In this document: piece after piece, positions 33,441 to 41,856 of the stretch
How positions within the stretch are numbered: the stretch's first letter is position 1
Layout: each line of letters begins with the position of its first letter
From: Bacillota bacterium
GTDB taxonomy: Bacteria > Bacillota > Bacilli > Paenibacillales > NBRC-103111
Assembly: GCA_023393235.1 (NCBI GenBank)
Contig: JAEWMH010000203.1
Coordinates: 1 to 64,000 of the forward strand
DNA length: 64,000 nt
Direction: 5' to 3'
Notes under the pieces: model-generated
The model's input: only the letters and a program-made list of their open reading frames with translations
Databases searched by the model: none
What the model was told of the DNA's origin: nothing
Position numbers and translations under genes: made by a program

Positions 33441-33710
33441 TTATCCCGCGAATTGATGAAGATTATTTAAGAGATTGTAAGTGAATTCTACCAGAGTGGT
33501 CATGATCCATGGCCCAAAAATCAGGATGGAAATGAACACCGCCAAGATCTTCGGAACAAACGCCAGGGTTTGCTCCTGAATCTGTGTCGTAGCCTGAAAT
33601 ATACTGACCACCAACCCGACTACCAGCGCAATCACCATCATGGGGGCACTGGCCTTCAGGACCGCATACATGGCTTCTCCGGCCAGCTTCATTATATATT
33701 CTGGACTCAA
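33441..33710 (-). CDS. fliQ: Flagellar export protein FliQ
   Basis: FliQ is the small two-helix subunit of the export gate. The 89-residue protein has the two helices around VLKASAPMMVIALVVGLVVS and LAVFISILIFGPWIMTTLVE, with the conserved IFQATTQIQEQTLAFVPKI loop between them. Its length is exactly that of the family. It lies between fliP and fliR. Confidence 0.96.
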   Translation of the reverse strand: MSPEYIMKLAGEAMYAVLKASAPMMVIALVVGLVVSIFQATTQIQEQTLAFVPKILAVFISILIFGPWIMTTLVEFTYNLLNNLHQFAG

Positions 33711-33747
33711 GGCTTTATCCTCTCCTTACCGATCAAACGCCGGGACG

Positions 33748-34503
33748 TTAACCATAGCTGAGCAACAGGCCTTTAACAACCAGATACCAGCCGTCAACCA
33801 GGATGAACAGCAGGATCTTAAAAGGCAGCGAGATCATGACAGGTGGAAGCATCATCATCCCCATTGCCATCAGAGTACTGGCAATTACCATGTCAATAAC
33901 CAGAAACGGGATAAAAATAATGAAACCCATGGTAAATGCCGTCTTCAGCTCGCTGATGACATATGCCGGAATCAATGCGGTCAAGGGTGTATCATCGATA
34001 CCCTCGGGCCTCTCGGCCTTGGAAAAGTCCAAGAACAGCTTCAGATCCTTCTCGTGCACATGCTGGCCCATAAAGTGCTTCAACGGCACGGACGCCTGCT
34101 CCAGCGCCTGCATCTGTGTAATTTCGCCACGGGCATAGGGCTGATAGGCCGTTTGGTTGATTTCGCCGATAGTGGGCGCCATCACGAAAAGCGTCAAGAA
34201 TAAGGACAATCCGATCAGCACCTGATTGGGAGGCATCTGCTGCGTACCCAGTGATGTCCGGACAAAACCCAGCACGATGACAATCCGGGTAAAGCTGGTC
34301 ATCAGCACCAATATGGATGGCGCCAAGCTCAGTACAGTCAAAAGCAGGATAATCGAGATGGTGCTGGAGCCCCCTGCCTCATCGCCCCCGTTGCCGATGC
34401 TCAGATTAATGTCGGGAATCGGATCCGCGGCAAAGGCGATGGACGAAAAAGCCAAACCAGCGAAACAAAACAAAACAAGCAGAGCTAGAATTTTCTTATT
34501 CAT
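33748..34503 (-). CDS. fliP: Flagellar export protein FliP
   Basis: FliP forms the export gate channel. The 251-residue precursor starts with a cleavable signal peptide (MNKKILALLVLFCFAGLAFS, Ala-rich cleavage region AFAAD), followed by four membrane helices. The conserved parts are MTSFTRIVIVLGFVRTSLGT, QMPPNQVLIGLSLFLTLFVM, and the C-terminal GFIIFIPFLVIDMVIAS and PFKILLFILVDGW. It follows fliO with a two-base gap. Confidence 0.97.
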   Translation of the reverse strand: MNKKILALLVLFCFAGLAFSSIAFAADPIPDINLSIGNGGDEAGGSSTISIILLLTVLSLAPSILVLMTSFTRIVIVLGFVRTSLGTQQMPPNQVLIGLSLFLTLFVMAPTIGEINQTAYQPYARGEITQMQALEQASVPLKHFMGQHVHEKDLKLFLDFSKAERPEGIDDTPLTALIPAYVISELKTAFTMGFIIFIPFLVIDMVIASTLMAMGMMMLPPVMISLPFKILLFILVDGWYLVVKGLLLSYG

Positions 34504-34505
34504 GA

Positions 34506-35123
34506 TTAGTCATCCAGCCGATCATGTGGGTTTTGGCGGTCCTCCGTGATAAGCTCCTCAACCTTCTTCTGCCGGTTGGCCATTTTCAGCATTTTTTCCT
34601 GGAAAACAGCCTGAAAGGAAGGTGTCACATCCAACTCCTCGGAGTTTGCCCTGTTTTCGCCCAACCCCTTCAGCCAGCCGCCAACGGAGGAAAACGTGTC
34701 GGTGCCGGCAGCGGGGCTGGAGTGGAGATTATCCAGAATGAATTGAATCTCTGCTTCATCTGTAATCTTGTCCACAAGCCCTACTTCTTCTCCGACTCCC
34801 AGGACATACAAGGCATTGCCGATCTGCACCAGTTGAACTGACTTGTTTTGTCCCAAGCCTATACCGCCGATGGTCCGCAAGGAGCGGTCTCCCCGGAATA
34901 ACTTCCCTTTTTGGGAAACGATCTTCATTATCACAAGGAAAATGCCGATAATGACAACGAGAAAAAGAATGACCTTCAAAATCATCCAAAAGAAAGATAG
35001 GGAGCTGCCGCCTTGCAGATCTGGCAGCCCTTCAACCTCCTGTGCGTAGCTAACTCCTGCTGTCATGGAAGCATGCAGCATGCATGCCCCCGCTGCCAAA
35101 AGCCCCTTACATACCCTCTTCAT
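34506..35123 (-). CDS. fliO: Flagellar biosynthesis protein FliO (FliZ)
   Basis: FliO helps assemble or stabilise FliP. The 205-residue protein has a signal peptide (MKRVCKGLLAAGACMLHASM...VSYAQ), a membrane helix (FFWMILKVILFLVVIIGIFL) and the FliO domain (SLRTIGGIGLGQNKSVQLVQ, ALYVLGVGEEVGLVDKITD), then a hydrophilic tail. FliO proteins diverge strongly, but the helix-domain layout and the position between cheY and fliP support the call. Confidence 0.9.
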   Translation of the reverse strand: MKRVCKGLLAAGACMLHASMTAGVSYAQEVEGLPDLQGGSSLSFFWMILKVILFLVVIIGIFLVIMKIVSQKGKLFRGDRSLRTIGGIGLGQNKSVQLVQIGNALYVLGVGEEVGLVDKITDEAEIQFILDNLHSSPAAGTDTFSSVGGWLKGLGENRANSEELDVTPSFQAVFQEKMLKMANRQKKVEELITEDRQNPHDRLDD

Positions 35124-35161
35124 GCAATGCCTGCCTTCCCGCTTGGGAAATTAGCCAGAAA

Positions 35162-35524
35162 TTAGCCAAGCGTTTTCTTGATGGCTTCAATTACGCGGTC
35201 AGCTTGGAACGGCTTCACGATGAAATCCTTGGCGCCTGCCTGAATGGCGTCGATAACCATAGCCTGCTGGCCCATAGCGGAGCACATAATCACCTTGGCG
35301 TTAGCATCAATTTTCTTGATTTCCTTCAAAGCGTTAATGCCGTCCATTTCCGGCATGGTAATATCCATAGTAATCAGATCCGGGTGAAGCTCCTTATAAC
35401 GTTCAATTGCCTGGGCCCCGTCATTGGCTTCGCCGCATACCTCGTATCCGTTCTTCGTCAGAATATCCCGGATCATCATTCTCATAAATGCTGCGTCGTC
35501 CACAATCAAAATACGGTTTGCCAT
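35162..35524 (-). CDS. cheY: Chemotaxis response regulator CheY
   Basis: CheY-P binds the flagellar switch (FliM/FliY). The 120-residue single-domain receiver carries the acidic pair D9-D10 (ILIVDDAAFMRMM), the phospho-acceptor D54 in DLITMDITMPEMDG, a Ser at position 82 (MCSAMGQQ) and the invariant K104 (FIVKPF). A GAGGAGG box precedes the ATG. It lies between fliY and fliO as in B. subtilis, so it is the chemotaxis CheY rather than a generic regulator. Confidence 0.97.
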   Translation of the reverse strand: MANRILIVDDAAFMRMMIRDILTKNGYEVCGEANDGAQAIERYKELHPDLITMDITMPEMDGINALKEIKKIDANAKVIMCSAMGQQAMVIDAIQAGAKDFIVKPFQADRVIEAIKKTLG

Positions 35525-35548
35525 TAGTAATATCCTCCTCGAGAGTAA

Positions 35549-36862
35549 TTATTGAAGTTTTTGGATACGATCCCATTGATTGATGATGTCGGTGACGCGA
35601 ACGCCGAAATTCTCGTCAATGACCACCACTTCACCCTTGGCAATCAGCTTGTTGTTCACCAGAATGTCTACCGGTTCGCCAGCAAGCTTGTCCAGCTCAA
35701 TGATGGAGCCTTGCGACAGATCCAGAATATCTTTGATCACTTTTTGTGTTCTACCCAACTCTACCGTGACTCGGAGGGGAATGTCCAGCAAAAGATTTAA
35801 ATTGGAATCATCCGGGATCAAATTGTTCGGATGATTAAAATTCGTGAATTGTACCGGCTGCACATTCACATTCCTGTTCGGCGCGGAGTATGCTGCTGCC
35901 GCCGCTTGCTGCTGTCCGGGATACGGAGGCATCATGGGTGGCTGCGGATAACCGGGTTGGCCATAGCCGGGCTGCGGATACCCGTAAGGCGGCTGCTGAT
36001 AGGCTGCCGGATCCGGATAAGCTTGCGGCTGCTGATACGCCGCTGCTGGCTGCTGAGGTGGCTGCTGCGGCTGTGGTGCGGGAGCTGCGGCTGCCGGTGC
36101 GGCATGCGCGGCGGGGGCCGGTGCTGCCTGCTGCTTCTGCGGTGCAGACGGCGCAGGTGCTGGCTCCGAGCTAGCTCCGCCCATCAATGTGCTGACCATG
36201 TCACTGGCGAATTTCACAGGCAGGAGCTGCATGATGGAGGAGTCGATCAAATCTCCGATGACCATCCGGAAGGAAACCTTGATATAGACCTCTTCATCCG
36301 GAAGAGTATCCATTCCGCCGTTAGCCAGATCCATAATATCGATGCCCGGCGGGGAGATGTTTACAAAACGGTTGAAGATGGTGGACATAGAAGTGGCCGA
36401 GGAGCCCATCATTTGGTTCATGGCTTCCTGCACGGCGCTGATATGGATTTCATTCAGCTCCCCTGCGGGATTTGTGCCATCCCCGCCCATCATCAGATCT
36501 GCAATGATCTGGGCATCCCGGGTTTTGATCACCAGGAGGTTAATTCCATGGAAGCCGTCCACATAATTTACATGCACAGCCACATGCGGCTTGGGAAATT
36601 CATTATGAAGCTGATCCTTGAGAATGACATCCACCTTCGGCGTGGTGATGTCGACTTTTTTGCCCAGAAGCGTGGAAAGTGCCGTTGCCGCGCTGCCGAA
36701 TGTGATATTCCCGATTTCACCGAGTGCGTCCTGTTCGATGTCCGACAGATAATCCTGTACGGCAGGCTCCTGCGATGCACTCGCTGCGCCTGTATCATCG
36801 GAGGATTGCCGAAGCAAGGCATCAATCTCCTCCTGGGACAAATAATCCTTATTATTCGCCAT
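35549..36862 (-). CDS. fliY: Flagellar switch protein and CheY-P phosphatase FliY
   Basis: FliY is the switch-complex phosphatase of Gram-positives. The 437-residue protein begins with a CheY-P-binding peptide (KDYLSQEEIDALL), then a CheC-like domain with two active-site motifs (GEIGNITFGSAATALSTLLG and QEAMNQMMGSSATSMSTIF). A Pro/Gln/Tyr/Ala-rich low-complexity linker follows (about residues 230-335, with GYPQPGYGQPGYPQPP), and the chain ends in a FliN/SpoA domain (DIPLRVTVELGRTQKVIKDI, GEPVDILVNNKLIAKGEVVV). It overlaps fliM by 11 bases. Confidence 0.97.
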   Translation of the reverse strand: MANNKDYLSQEEIDALLRQSSDDTGAASASQEPAVQDYLSDIEQDALGEIGNITFGSAATALSTLLGKKVDITTPKVDVILKDQLHNEFPKPHVAVHVNYVDGFHGINLLVIKTRDAQIIADLMMGGDGTNPAGELNEIHISAVQEAMNQMMGSSATSMSTIFNRFVNISPPGIDIMDLANGGMDTLPDEEVYIKVSFRMVIGDLIDSSIMQLLPVKFASDMVSTLMGGASSEPAPAPSAPQKQQAAPAPAAHAAPAAAAPAPQPQQPPQQPAAAYQQPQAYPDPAAYQQPPYGYPQPGYGQPGYPQPPMMPPYPGQQQAAAAAYSAPNRNVNVQPVQFTNFNHPNNLIPDDSNLNLLLDIPLRVTVELGRTQKVIKDILDLSQGSIIELDKLAGEPVDILVNNKLIAKGEVVVIDENFGVRVTDIINQWDRIQKLQ

Positions 36863-37853
36863 TTTGTTCTTCGGCTCCTTCTTCTACAATCTCCGAAATT
36901 TGAACAGCTACTTTGCCCTTCAGCGTTCCGGGACTGCCGATAAACTTTAATTTTTCACCCACTAGAATATGAAGACCCTGTTCAACAGGTTTGGTCAGCG
37001 GAATGACATCCCCTACGGTAAGGTTTAGGAACTCTTTTACCGAAATTTCGGAATGCCCCAGCTCGGCAATGATCGGAAGCTTCGCTTTGGTTACCCGCTG
37101 CTTCAAGGCGTCCGCTTCATCGGTTGACTTGGATTTCTTATGAGTTACAAACATGTGGTGCACCGACAGCCTCGGCATAACAGGCTCTATGACCACGTGC
37201 GGAATACACAGGTTGATCATGCCGGTTGTATCCCCGATCTTCGTGCTTAAGGAAATCAGGGCAATGGTGTCGTTGGCGGAAGCGATCTGCATAAACTGCG
37301 GATTTGTCTCCAGAGCCTCCAGCCGCGGATACAAGTCCGACACGGTTTTCCACGCTTCCTGCAATGTATCTAACGCGCGGCTGAAAATCCGTTCCATAAT
37401 AATGGTTTCGATTTCAGTCAAGGCATTGATTTTCGAAGGGGATATGCCTGTCCCACCCAACAAGCGGTCAAGCATGGCAAAAGCGACGTTGGGATGTACC
37501 TCCAGAACCATGCGACCCTCCAACGGCTCCGCTTCAAAAATGTTCAGGATTGTCATTTTGGGGATGGAGCGGATGAACTCATCATAAGGCAGCTGCTCCA
37601 CCTGCACCACATTGATCTGCACAAACGTGCGCAGCTGTGTGGAAAAATATGTGGTCAACAGCCTGGCGAAGTTCTCATGAATCCGGGTGAGACTGCGCAG
37701 ATGGTCCTTGGAGAACCGCGTGGCGCGCTTGAAGTCGTACGCCCGCACTTTTTTCTGCGTCTCTTCCTTCTTCAGCTCCTCCGCATCCATCTCACCGGAG
37801 GACAAGGCCGCCAGCAGGGCGTCGATCTCATTTTGCGAAAGTACGTCTACCAT
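36852..37853 (-). CDS. fliM: Flagellar motor switch protein FliM
   Basis: FliM is the rotor protein that receives CheY-P. The 333-residue protein has the N-terminal CheY-P-binding peptide (VDVLSQNEIDALLAALSSG), the middle CheC-like domain without phosphatase residues (including LEVHPNVAFAMLDRLLGGTG), and the C-terminal SpoA domain ending with VAVQISEIVEEGAEEQ. It lies between fliL and fliY and its 3' end overlaps fliY. Confidence 0.97.
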   Translation of the reverse strand: MVDVLSQNEIDALLAALSSGEMDAEELKKEETQKKVRAYDFKRATRFSKDHLRSLTRIHENFARLLTTYFSTQLRTFVQINVVQVEQLPYDEFIRSIPKMTILNIFEAEPLEGRMVLEVHPNVAFAMLDRLLGGTGISPSKINALTEIETIIMERIFSRALDTLQEAWKTVSDLYPRLEALETNPQFMQIASANDTIALISLSTKIGDTTGMINLCIPHVVIEPVMPRLSVHHMFVTHKKSKSTDEADALKQRVTKAKLPIIAELGHSEISVKEFLNLTVGDVIPLTKPVEQGLHILVGEKLKFIGSPGTLKGKVAVQISEIVEEGAEEQNGE

Positions 37854-37893
37854 ATCGTCACCTCCTCGGATACTTCCTGTCCATATTCATCGG

Positions 37894-38373
37894 TTACTCC
37901 ACATAATAATCCGTAAGGGAGATGGAGACCACTTTGCCTTCAGAAAGCAGTTCATTGATTTTGTTCATCAGGGTGGAGATCAGGAATTCCTGGCCTTTGC
38001 TGCCCTGAATCTGTTCGGCTTTCATGTCCGCCAGGGTTTGGATCACAATACTTTTTACCTGAAACACAATGGTTTCAAATTCTTCCTTGCTCTTTTTGTT
38101 GTCCAGGGTAAAAGCGAAGCTGGCTTTCACCACACGGCCTTTTTCTGCCAGGTTAGTCAGCACGTTTTCCATAAAAACGGTCTGTGCCTTGACTTGGGCC
38201 GGTGTCAGCTTTTTGCCTTCTACTTGGCTTACCGAAGCTTTGGCTGCCTCCTGCGGATCAGACGGCTGGCTGTTCTTGTCCATGACAGTCCATAACGTGA
38301 AGAACGCCACCAAAATCAAGGTAATCACAATGAGCATGGCGATAATGATCATAAACAGTTTGTTTTTAAACAC
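37894..38373 (-). CDS. fliL: Flagellar basal body-associated protein FliL
   Basis: FliL surrounds the stators and modulates motor torque. The 159-residue protein has a short cytosolic N-terminus, one membrane helix (LFMIIIAMLIVITLILVAFF) and a periplasm-side domain (VVKASFAFTLDNKKSKEEFE, QTLADMKAEQIQGSKGQEFL, SISLTDYYVE) typical of FliL. It begins two bases after the flbD stop. Confidence 0.93.
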   Translation of the reverse strand: MFKNKLFMIIIAMLIVITLILVAFFTLWTVMDKNSQPSDPQEAAKASVSQVEGKKLTPAQVKAQTVFMENVLTNLAEKGRVVKASFAFTLDNKKSKEEFETIVFQVKSIVIQTLADMKAEQIQGSKGQEFLISTLMNKINELLSEGKVVSISLTDYYVE

Positions 38374-38374
38374 C

Positions 38375-38596
38375 TTAAGACCCCTCCAACTCCGAGCTCA
38401 TGATCGTCCCCCGTACTCCGCCAATAGCCGACAAAAAGTTCTGCACCAAGCGTATCACATCTGAAACCTCGTCGAGAACCATAAACTTTTTTCCTGTCGT
38501 CAATGTAATCACTGTATCCGGAGTGTCCTCAATCGTCTCGATCAATAGAGCGTTTACGGTAATAGGCTTTCCATTTAACCGTCTGACGGTGATCAT
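38375..38596 (-). CDS. flbD: Flagellar FlbD family protein
   Basis: The 73-residue protein matches the small FlbD family found between flgE and fliL in Bacilli (YlzI in B. subtilis). It starts MITVRRLNGKPITVNALLIE, continues with TIEDTPDTVITLTTGKKFMV and ends with a VRLVQNFL helix. It has no membrane segment. Its biochemical role is not established. Confidence 0.92.
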   Translation of the reverse strand: MITVRRLNGKPITVNALLIETIEDTPDTVITLTTGKKFMVLDEVSDVIRLVQNFLSAIGGVRGTIMSSELEGS

Positions 38597-38649
38597 GCCA
38601 TCCCTCCTGCGGCTTTTACATCAAAAGCATAATACATATAAAGGATGTA

Positions 38650-38674
38650 CCGGAGGGTTTTTAAGACCCTCCGG
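38650..38674 (-). other. Perfect 9-bp hairpin between flgE and flbD
   Basis: CCGGAGGGT and ACCCTCCGG flank a seven-base loop in the 99-base gap. There is no U-tract on the minus strand. It may stabilise the upstream message or act as a processing site inside the long operon. Confidence 0.55.
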
Positions 38675-38695
38675 CAAATCAATTATTCATAGACG

Positions 38696-39517
38696 TTAGC
38701 GCTTCAGGTTAACTACTTCCTGGAGAATTTCGTCCGAGGTGGTAATGATCCGGGAATTCGCCTGGAAGCCGCGCTGGGCGACGATCATTTCCGTGAACTC
38801 CGCAGTCAGATCCACATTGGACATTTCCAGTTGGCCGGAAACAATGGCACCAGTGCCGGTTGCAGCATCATTAGCAATGGCTCCCGCCACGTCCAGCGTC
38901 CCGCCGGGATTGGCGTTGGGTGTAACACGGTACAGATTTCCGCCGATTTTCTCCAGACCACTGGGGTTAGCTACCTTGGCTACGGCGATCCGAACCTCAA
39001 TAGGAGCGGAAGTTCCGTCTGCTTGAACAGCAATAATATTACCGTCATTGGCAATGGAGAAGGCGGTAACCTCTTCCGGAATGATAATGGCCGCACCTTC
39101 GGAGTCGAGAACCTGCAGCCCGTCCGCATTGACCAGGTTCCGGTTGGCATCTACGGTAAAGTTTCCGGCACGGGTTAAGTAATTGGTTTCTTCCCCTGCA
39201 CTGACCACGAAAAAGCCGTCGCCATCGATCCGCAGATCGGTAGGTACGTTGGTTGTCATGGCACTGCCAGGGGTATGAACGGTGTCAATGGAGCTAAGGG
39301 CCACACCTAAGCCGATTTGTTTGGCATTGACACCTCCGGATTCGTTTTCGTTCGGTGCCGTTACGCCGGAAACCGTCTGGCTGAGAATATCCTTGAACAT
39401 CACGCGGCTACCCTTGAAGCCCACTGTGTTGACATTGGCGATGTTGTTGCCGATGACGTCCAGCTTGGTTTGAAAGCCGCGCATACCGGAAACGCCGGAA
39501 TACAAAGATCTAAGCAT
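38696..39517 (-). CDS. flgE: Flagellar hook protein FlgE (short Bacillus type)
   Basis: The 273-residue protein is a flagellar hook/rod family protein with N-terminal MLRSLYSGVSGMRGFQTKLD and NNIANVNTVGFKGSRVMFKD, a D1 core (GDGFFVVSAGEETNYLTRAG) and the C-terminal SNVDLTAEFTEMIVAQRGFQ...SRIITTSDEILQEV. Its position after flgD and before flbD is that of the hook gene flgE in B. subtilis. By length it is FlgG-like, and automated annotation may call it FlgG. It is secreted without a signal peptide through the flagellar apparatus. Confidence 0.9.
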   Translation of the reverse strand: MLRSLYSGVSGMRGFQTKLDVIGNNIANVNTVGFKGSRVMFKDILSQTVSGVTAPNENESGGVNAKQIGLGVALSSIDTVHTPGSAMTTNVPTDLRIDGDGFFVVSAGEETNYLTRAGNFTVDANRNLVNADGLQVLDSEGAAIIIPEEVTAFSIANDGNIIAVQADGTSAPIEVRIAVAKVANPSGLEKIGGNLYRVTPNANPGGTLDVAGAIANDAATGTGAIVSGQLEMSNVDLTAEFTEMIVAQRGFQANSRIITTSDEILQEVVNLKR

Positions 39518-39627
39518 AAATTCATTTCCTCCCTGAATGCTTCATTTGGCAATTATTGAAGTGTGACAGGCTGTTTGCTTCCTTCGATCCGCAAATCAGG
39601 CTTCCTGTTCGGGCCGGCCCTTTCCTG

Positions 39628-40008
39628 TCACGATACTACCACGGCACTGTCGATATGAGTAAAAACATTGTCTCTCAAATTGTCGCCGTCCATGGCGGTA
39701 ACGATTGTCCTGTTGCGCACATTGGCAATGAGTGCAAGATCATTCATGATCAATAAGGAATCCTTGGCGCCTTTGGCAGCCGCCTTATCCAGCGCAGATC
39801 CGATCTTCCTTAATTGCTCGGGCTCCAATTGAATTCCCCGCTGCTTCAGCCTGAGTTCCGCATGATGGCTGAATTTGAGGGTTTCCTCCTGAAGCACCTG
39901 TTGGAAGCTTTTATCCGGAGCGCCCGCACCGGGTTTGGAGCCAACCCTGACATTGCCGGGAGGGAGAGTGGCGGGATACATCTGACCGATTTTCATATTG
40001 TCCATCAT
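39628..40008 (-). CDS. Flagellar operon protein of the TIGR02530 type
   Basis: The 126-residue protein corresponds to the conserved small protein encoded between flgD and flgE in many Firmicutes. It has a variable Pro/Gly-rich start, then SFQQVLQEETLKFSHHAELR, LKQRGIQLEPEQLRKIGSAL, DKAAAKGAKDSLLIMNDLAL and a C-terminal RNRTIVTAMD strand. No enzyme motif is visible; a chaperone or hook-assembly role is possible. It overlaps flgD by four bases. Confidence 0.88.
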   Translation of the reverse strand: MMDNMKIGQMYPATLPPGNVRVGSKPGAGAPDKSFQQVLQEETLKFSHHAELRLKQRGIQLEPEQLRKIGSALDKAAAKGAKDSLLIMNDLALIANVRNRTIVTAMDGDNLRDNVFTHIDSAVVVS

Positions 40009-40451
40009 GATGAGGTCTCCGCGTTCTCGATTTTCGTAATTTTCTCCAAAGAGACTTCCACGCCGTCCACAGTGGCATATTGAATGCCTTTTTTGAAGGT
40101 AATCGCTTGAACGATGCCGCTGTCTTCGGTTTCATTGCCGCCGGAATCCTTGTTTGTCCAGGTAATGGATTTGCCGATCAATCCTGACGCCATCCCTAGG
40201 GACTCACGCAATGCTTTCATTTCGGTAGCCATATTGGTCAGTTGCTCCACTGAGGAAAACTGTGCCATCTGGGCAATAAATTCTTTGTCCTGCAAAGGCT
40301 GCATTGGGTCCTGATTCTTCAATTGGGTAATCAGGATTTTAAGAAACTGGTCCTTCCCCAATTCGCTGCCGTTGGTTTTCGCCGCTTTGCTTACATTGGA
40401 CGAGGCATAATACGGCCATACATTCTGGGTGGATATAGGGGAATCCGCCAT
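40005..40451 (-). CDS. flgD: Flagellar hook capping protein FlgD
   Basis: FlgD caps the growing hook and is later replaced. The 148-residue protein contains the conserved N-terminal scaffold LGKDQFLKILITQLKNQDPM and QPLQDKEFIAQMAQFSSVEQ followed by LTNMATEM, and a short C-terminal beta part (GIVQAITFKKGIQYATVDG). The short length is normal for Bacilli. It follows fliK and is translationally coupled to the next gene. Confidence 0.95.
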   Translation of the reverse strand: MADSPISTQNVWPYYASSNVSKAAKTNGSELGKDQFLKILITQLKNQDPMQPLQDKEFIAQMAQFSSVEQLTNMATEMKALRESLGMASGLIGKSITWTNKDSGGNETEDSGIVQAITFKKGIQYATVDGVEVSLEKITKIENAETSS

Positions 40452-40486
40452 TGTTCACACCTCCTTTTCACACACGGAGCGACCGC

Positions 40487-41815
40487 TTAGGCAATCACGT
40501 CAAAGCCGTCTTCCTCGGAAGCCTCTCTGCGCAGGATGGCTGCTGCTTCAACAGCGTACTCCTCGTTTCCATCACGGGCCTGTTCCCGGTTGTGGGAACC
40601 TGGCTGCCTGGATTGCTGCTGCCCGCGCGGGTCCTGGAACATGCTGGACTGCAGGGAAGGGCTTTGGGCTACCTCAATTTTCTCCACTTGAATACCTTGG
40701 GTTTGCAGCATGTTGCGAAGCTGGGCCAGCTGGGATTCCAGCGCATCCTTGCCCATCGCAGTCTGCGCGGCGAATTGAGCCACCAGCTGCCCGTTGTGCA
40801 GGGTGAGTCTCACGTCCACATGACCCAATGCTTCAGGCGTCAGAGAAAGTCTCGCTTCGGTTATCCCGTTGCCGGTCTGGACACGAAGCTTGCCAAGCAT
40901 AAACTTGCTGATGTCCTCCGCCAGCTGTCCTGCTCGTACCGGGACGGACTCTGCGGGAGCGTGGGCTCTATCCAGCAGGTGTCTCCCGTTAACGGGTGCT
41001 GCGCTGAAAGGTCCCTCCTGGGTGTCACCGGACTCTTGACCGGATTCGGCTTGCTCCTGAGGCAAGGTCTGTGCGCCTTTGCCGTTTTCGGCCAGCTGGA
41101 TGGGCGTATGTCTGGCTGCCAGCATCTCCAACCGGGAAGCGGCAGTGGAGGGCATTACGGTAAACGTTACGTCAGCGGATTTAGCGGCACCGGCTTTACC
41201 GTCTTCAAATGTATGCACAGGCAAGTTCTGTTCCGGCTGATTGCGCTTCGTCAGAATAGCTGCCAGCTTGTCCTGGAGCTGATTCAAGAAGATCTCGTCC
41301 GGATGCTGATTCAGCGCTTGGACAAATTGCTTCAGCACCACTTGCGCCTGCTGTGCGTTCATAGCCGGAGCGTCTGCAGATTCACCACCCGCCTGATTGG
41401 CAAGAGATGACACATCTTCCGTGCTCAAAACCGCTGCCGGCAACAGCTGCATACCTTGTAGCAGAAGCGCCGCCTGGGCCAGCCAAGCCTGCATATCCTC
41501 ATCTCCAAGATGCTGCTCCAGCAAATCCGGATTGTCAGCCAATTGCTCCAGCAGCTTCACCAAAACCTCCGAATCGGGTCCCTCCAGCATGGCGGCTGAT
41601 TCCTCAGAGCTCATACCGGCCAGCAAACCTGCCAGCAGTGAAGACAAGTTGGGAAGTGTGCTTGTTTGGGCCTGGGGGCTTGTACCGCCAATGACCTGCA
41701 CCAGCATTTGGCCAAAAGCATCCCCCCCTGCTGCGGAGGCGCTGCCGGATGCATTGCCTGCAACAGCTCCGGGACTTCCCGGCATAGTCATTACCAATGG
41801 ATTGATAGTTGTCAT
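40487..41815 (-). CDS. fliK: Flagellar hook-length control protein FliK
   Basis: FliK measures hook length and triggers the FlhB switch. The 442-residue protein has a low-conservation N-terminal and central part rich in Gln, Ala, Leu and Ser. The C-terminal Flg_hook domain is diagnostic (LRVQTGNGITEARLSLTPEA, LGHVDVRLTLHNGQLVAQF, LESQLAQLRNMLQTQGIQVE). The ATG at 41813-41815 follows AGGAGGTG at a good distance; a GTG at 41827 overlaps that box. It lies between ylxF and flgD. Confidence 0.93.
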   Translation of the reverse strand: MTTINPLVMTMPGSPGAVAGNASGSASAAGGDAFGQMLVQVIGGTSPQAQTSTLPNLSSLLAGLLAGMSSEESAAMLEGPDSEVLVKLLEQLADNPDLLEQHLGDEDMQAWLAQAALLLQGMQLLPAAVLSTEDVSSLANQAGGESADAPAMNAQQAQVVLKQFVQALNQHPDEIFLNQLQDKLAAILTKRNQPEQNLPVHTFEDGKAGAAKSADVTFTVMPSTAASRLEMLAARHTPIQLAENGKGAQTLPQEQAESGQESGDTQEGPFSAAPVNGRHLLDRAHAPAESVPVRAGQLAEDISKFMLGKLRVQTGNGITEARLSLTPEALGHVDVRLTLHNGQLVAQFAAQTAMGKDALESQLAQLRNMLQTQGIQVEKIEVAQSPSLQSSMFQDPRGQQQSRQPGSHNREQARDGNEEYAVEAAAILRREASEEDGFDVIA

Positions 41816-41856
41816 TTTTGATTTCACCTCCTTTCATAGGCTGGTTCTAATTGAAG

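Noticed and set aside
38696..39517. Calling this gene flgG
   Set aside because: Length fits FlgG, but position between flgD and flbD is that of the hook gene flgE in Bacilli; the naming is a matter of convention.
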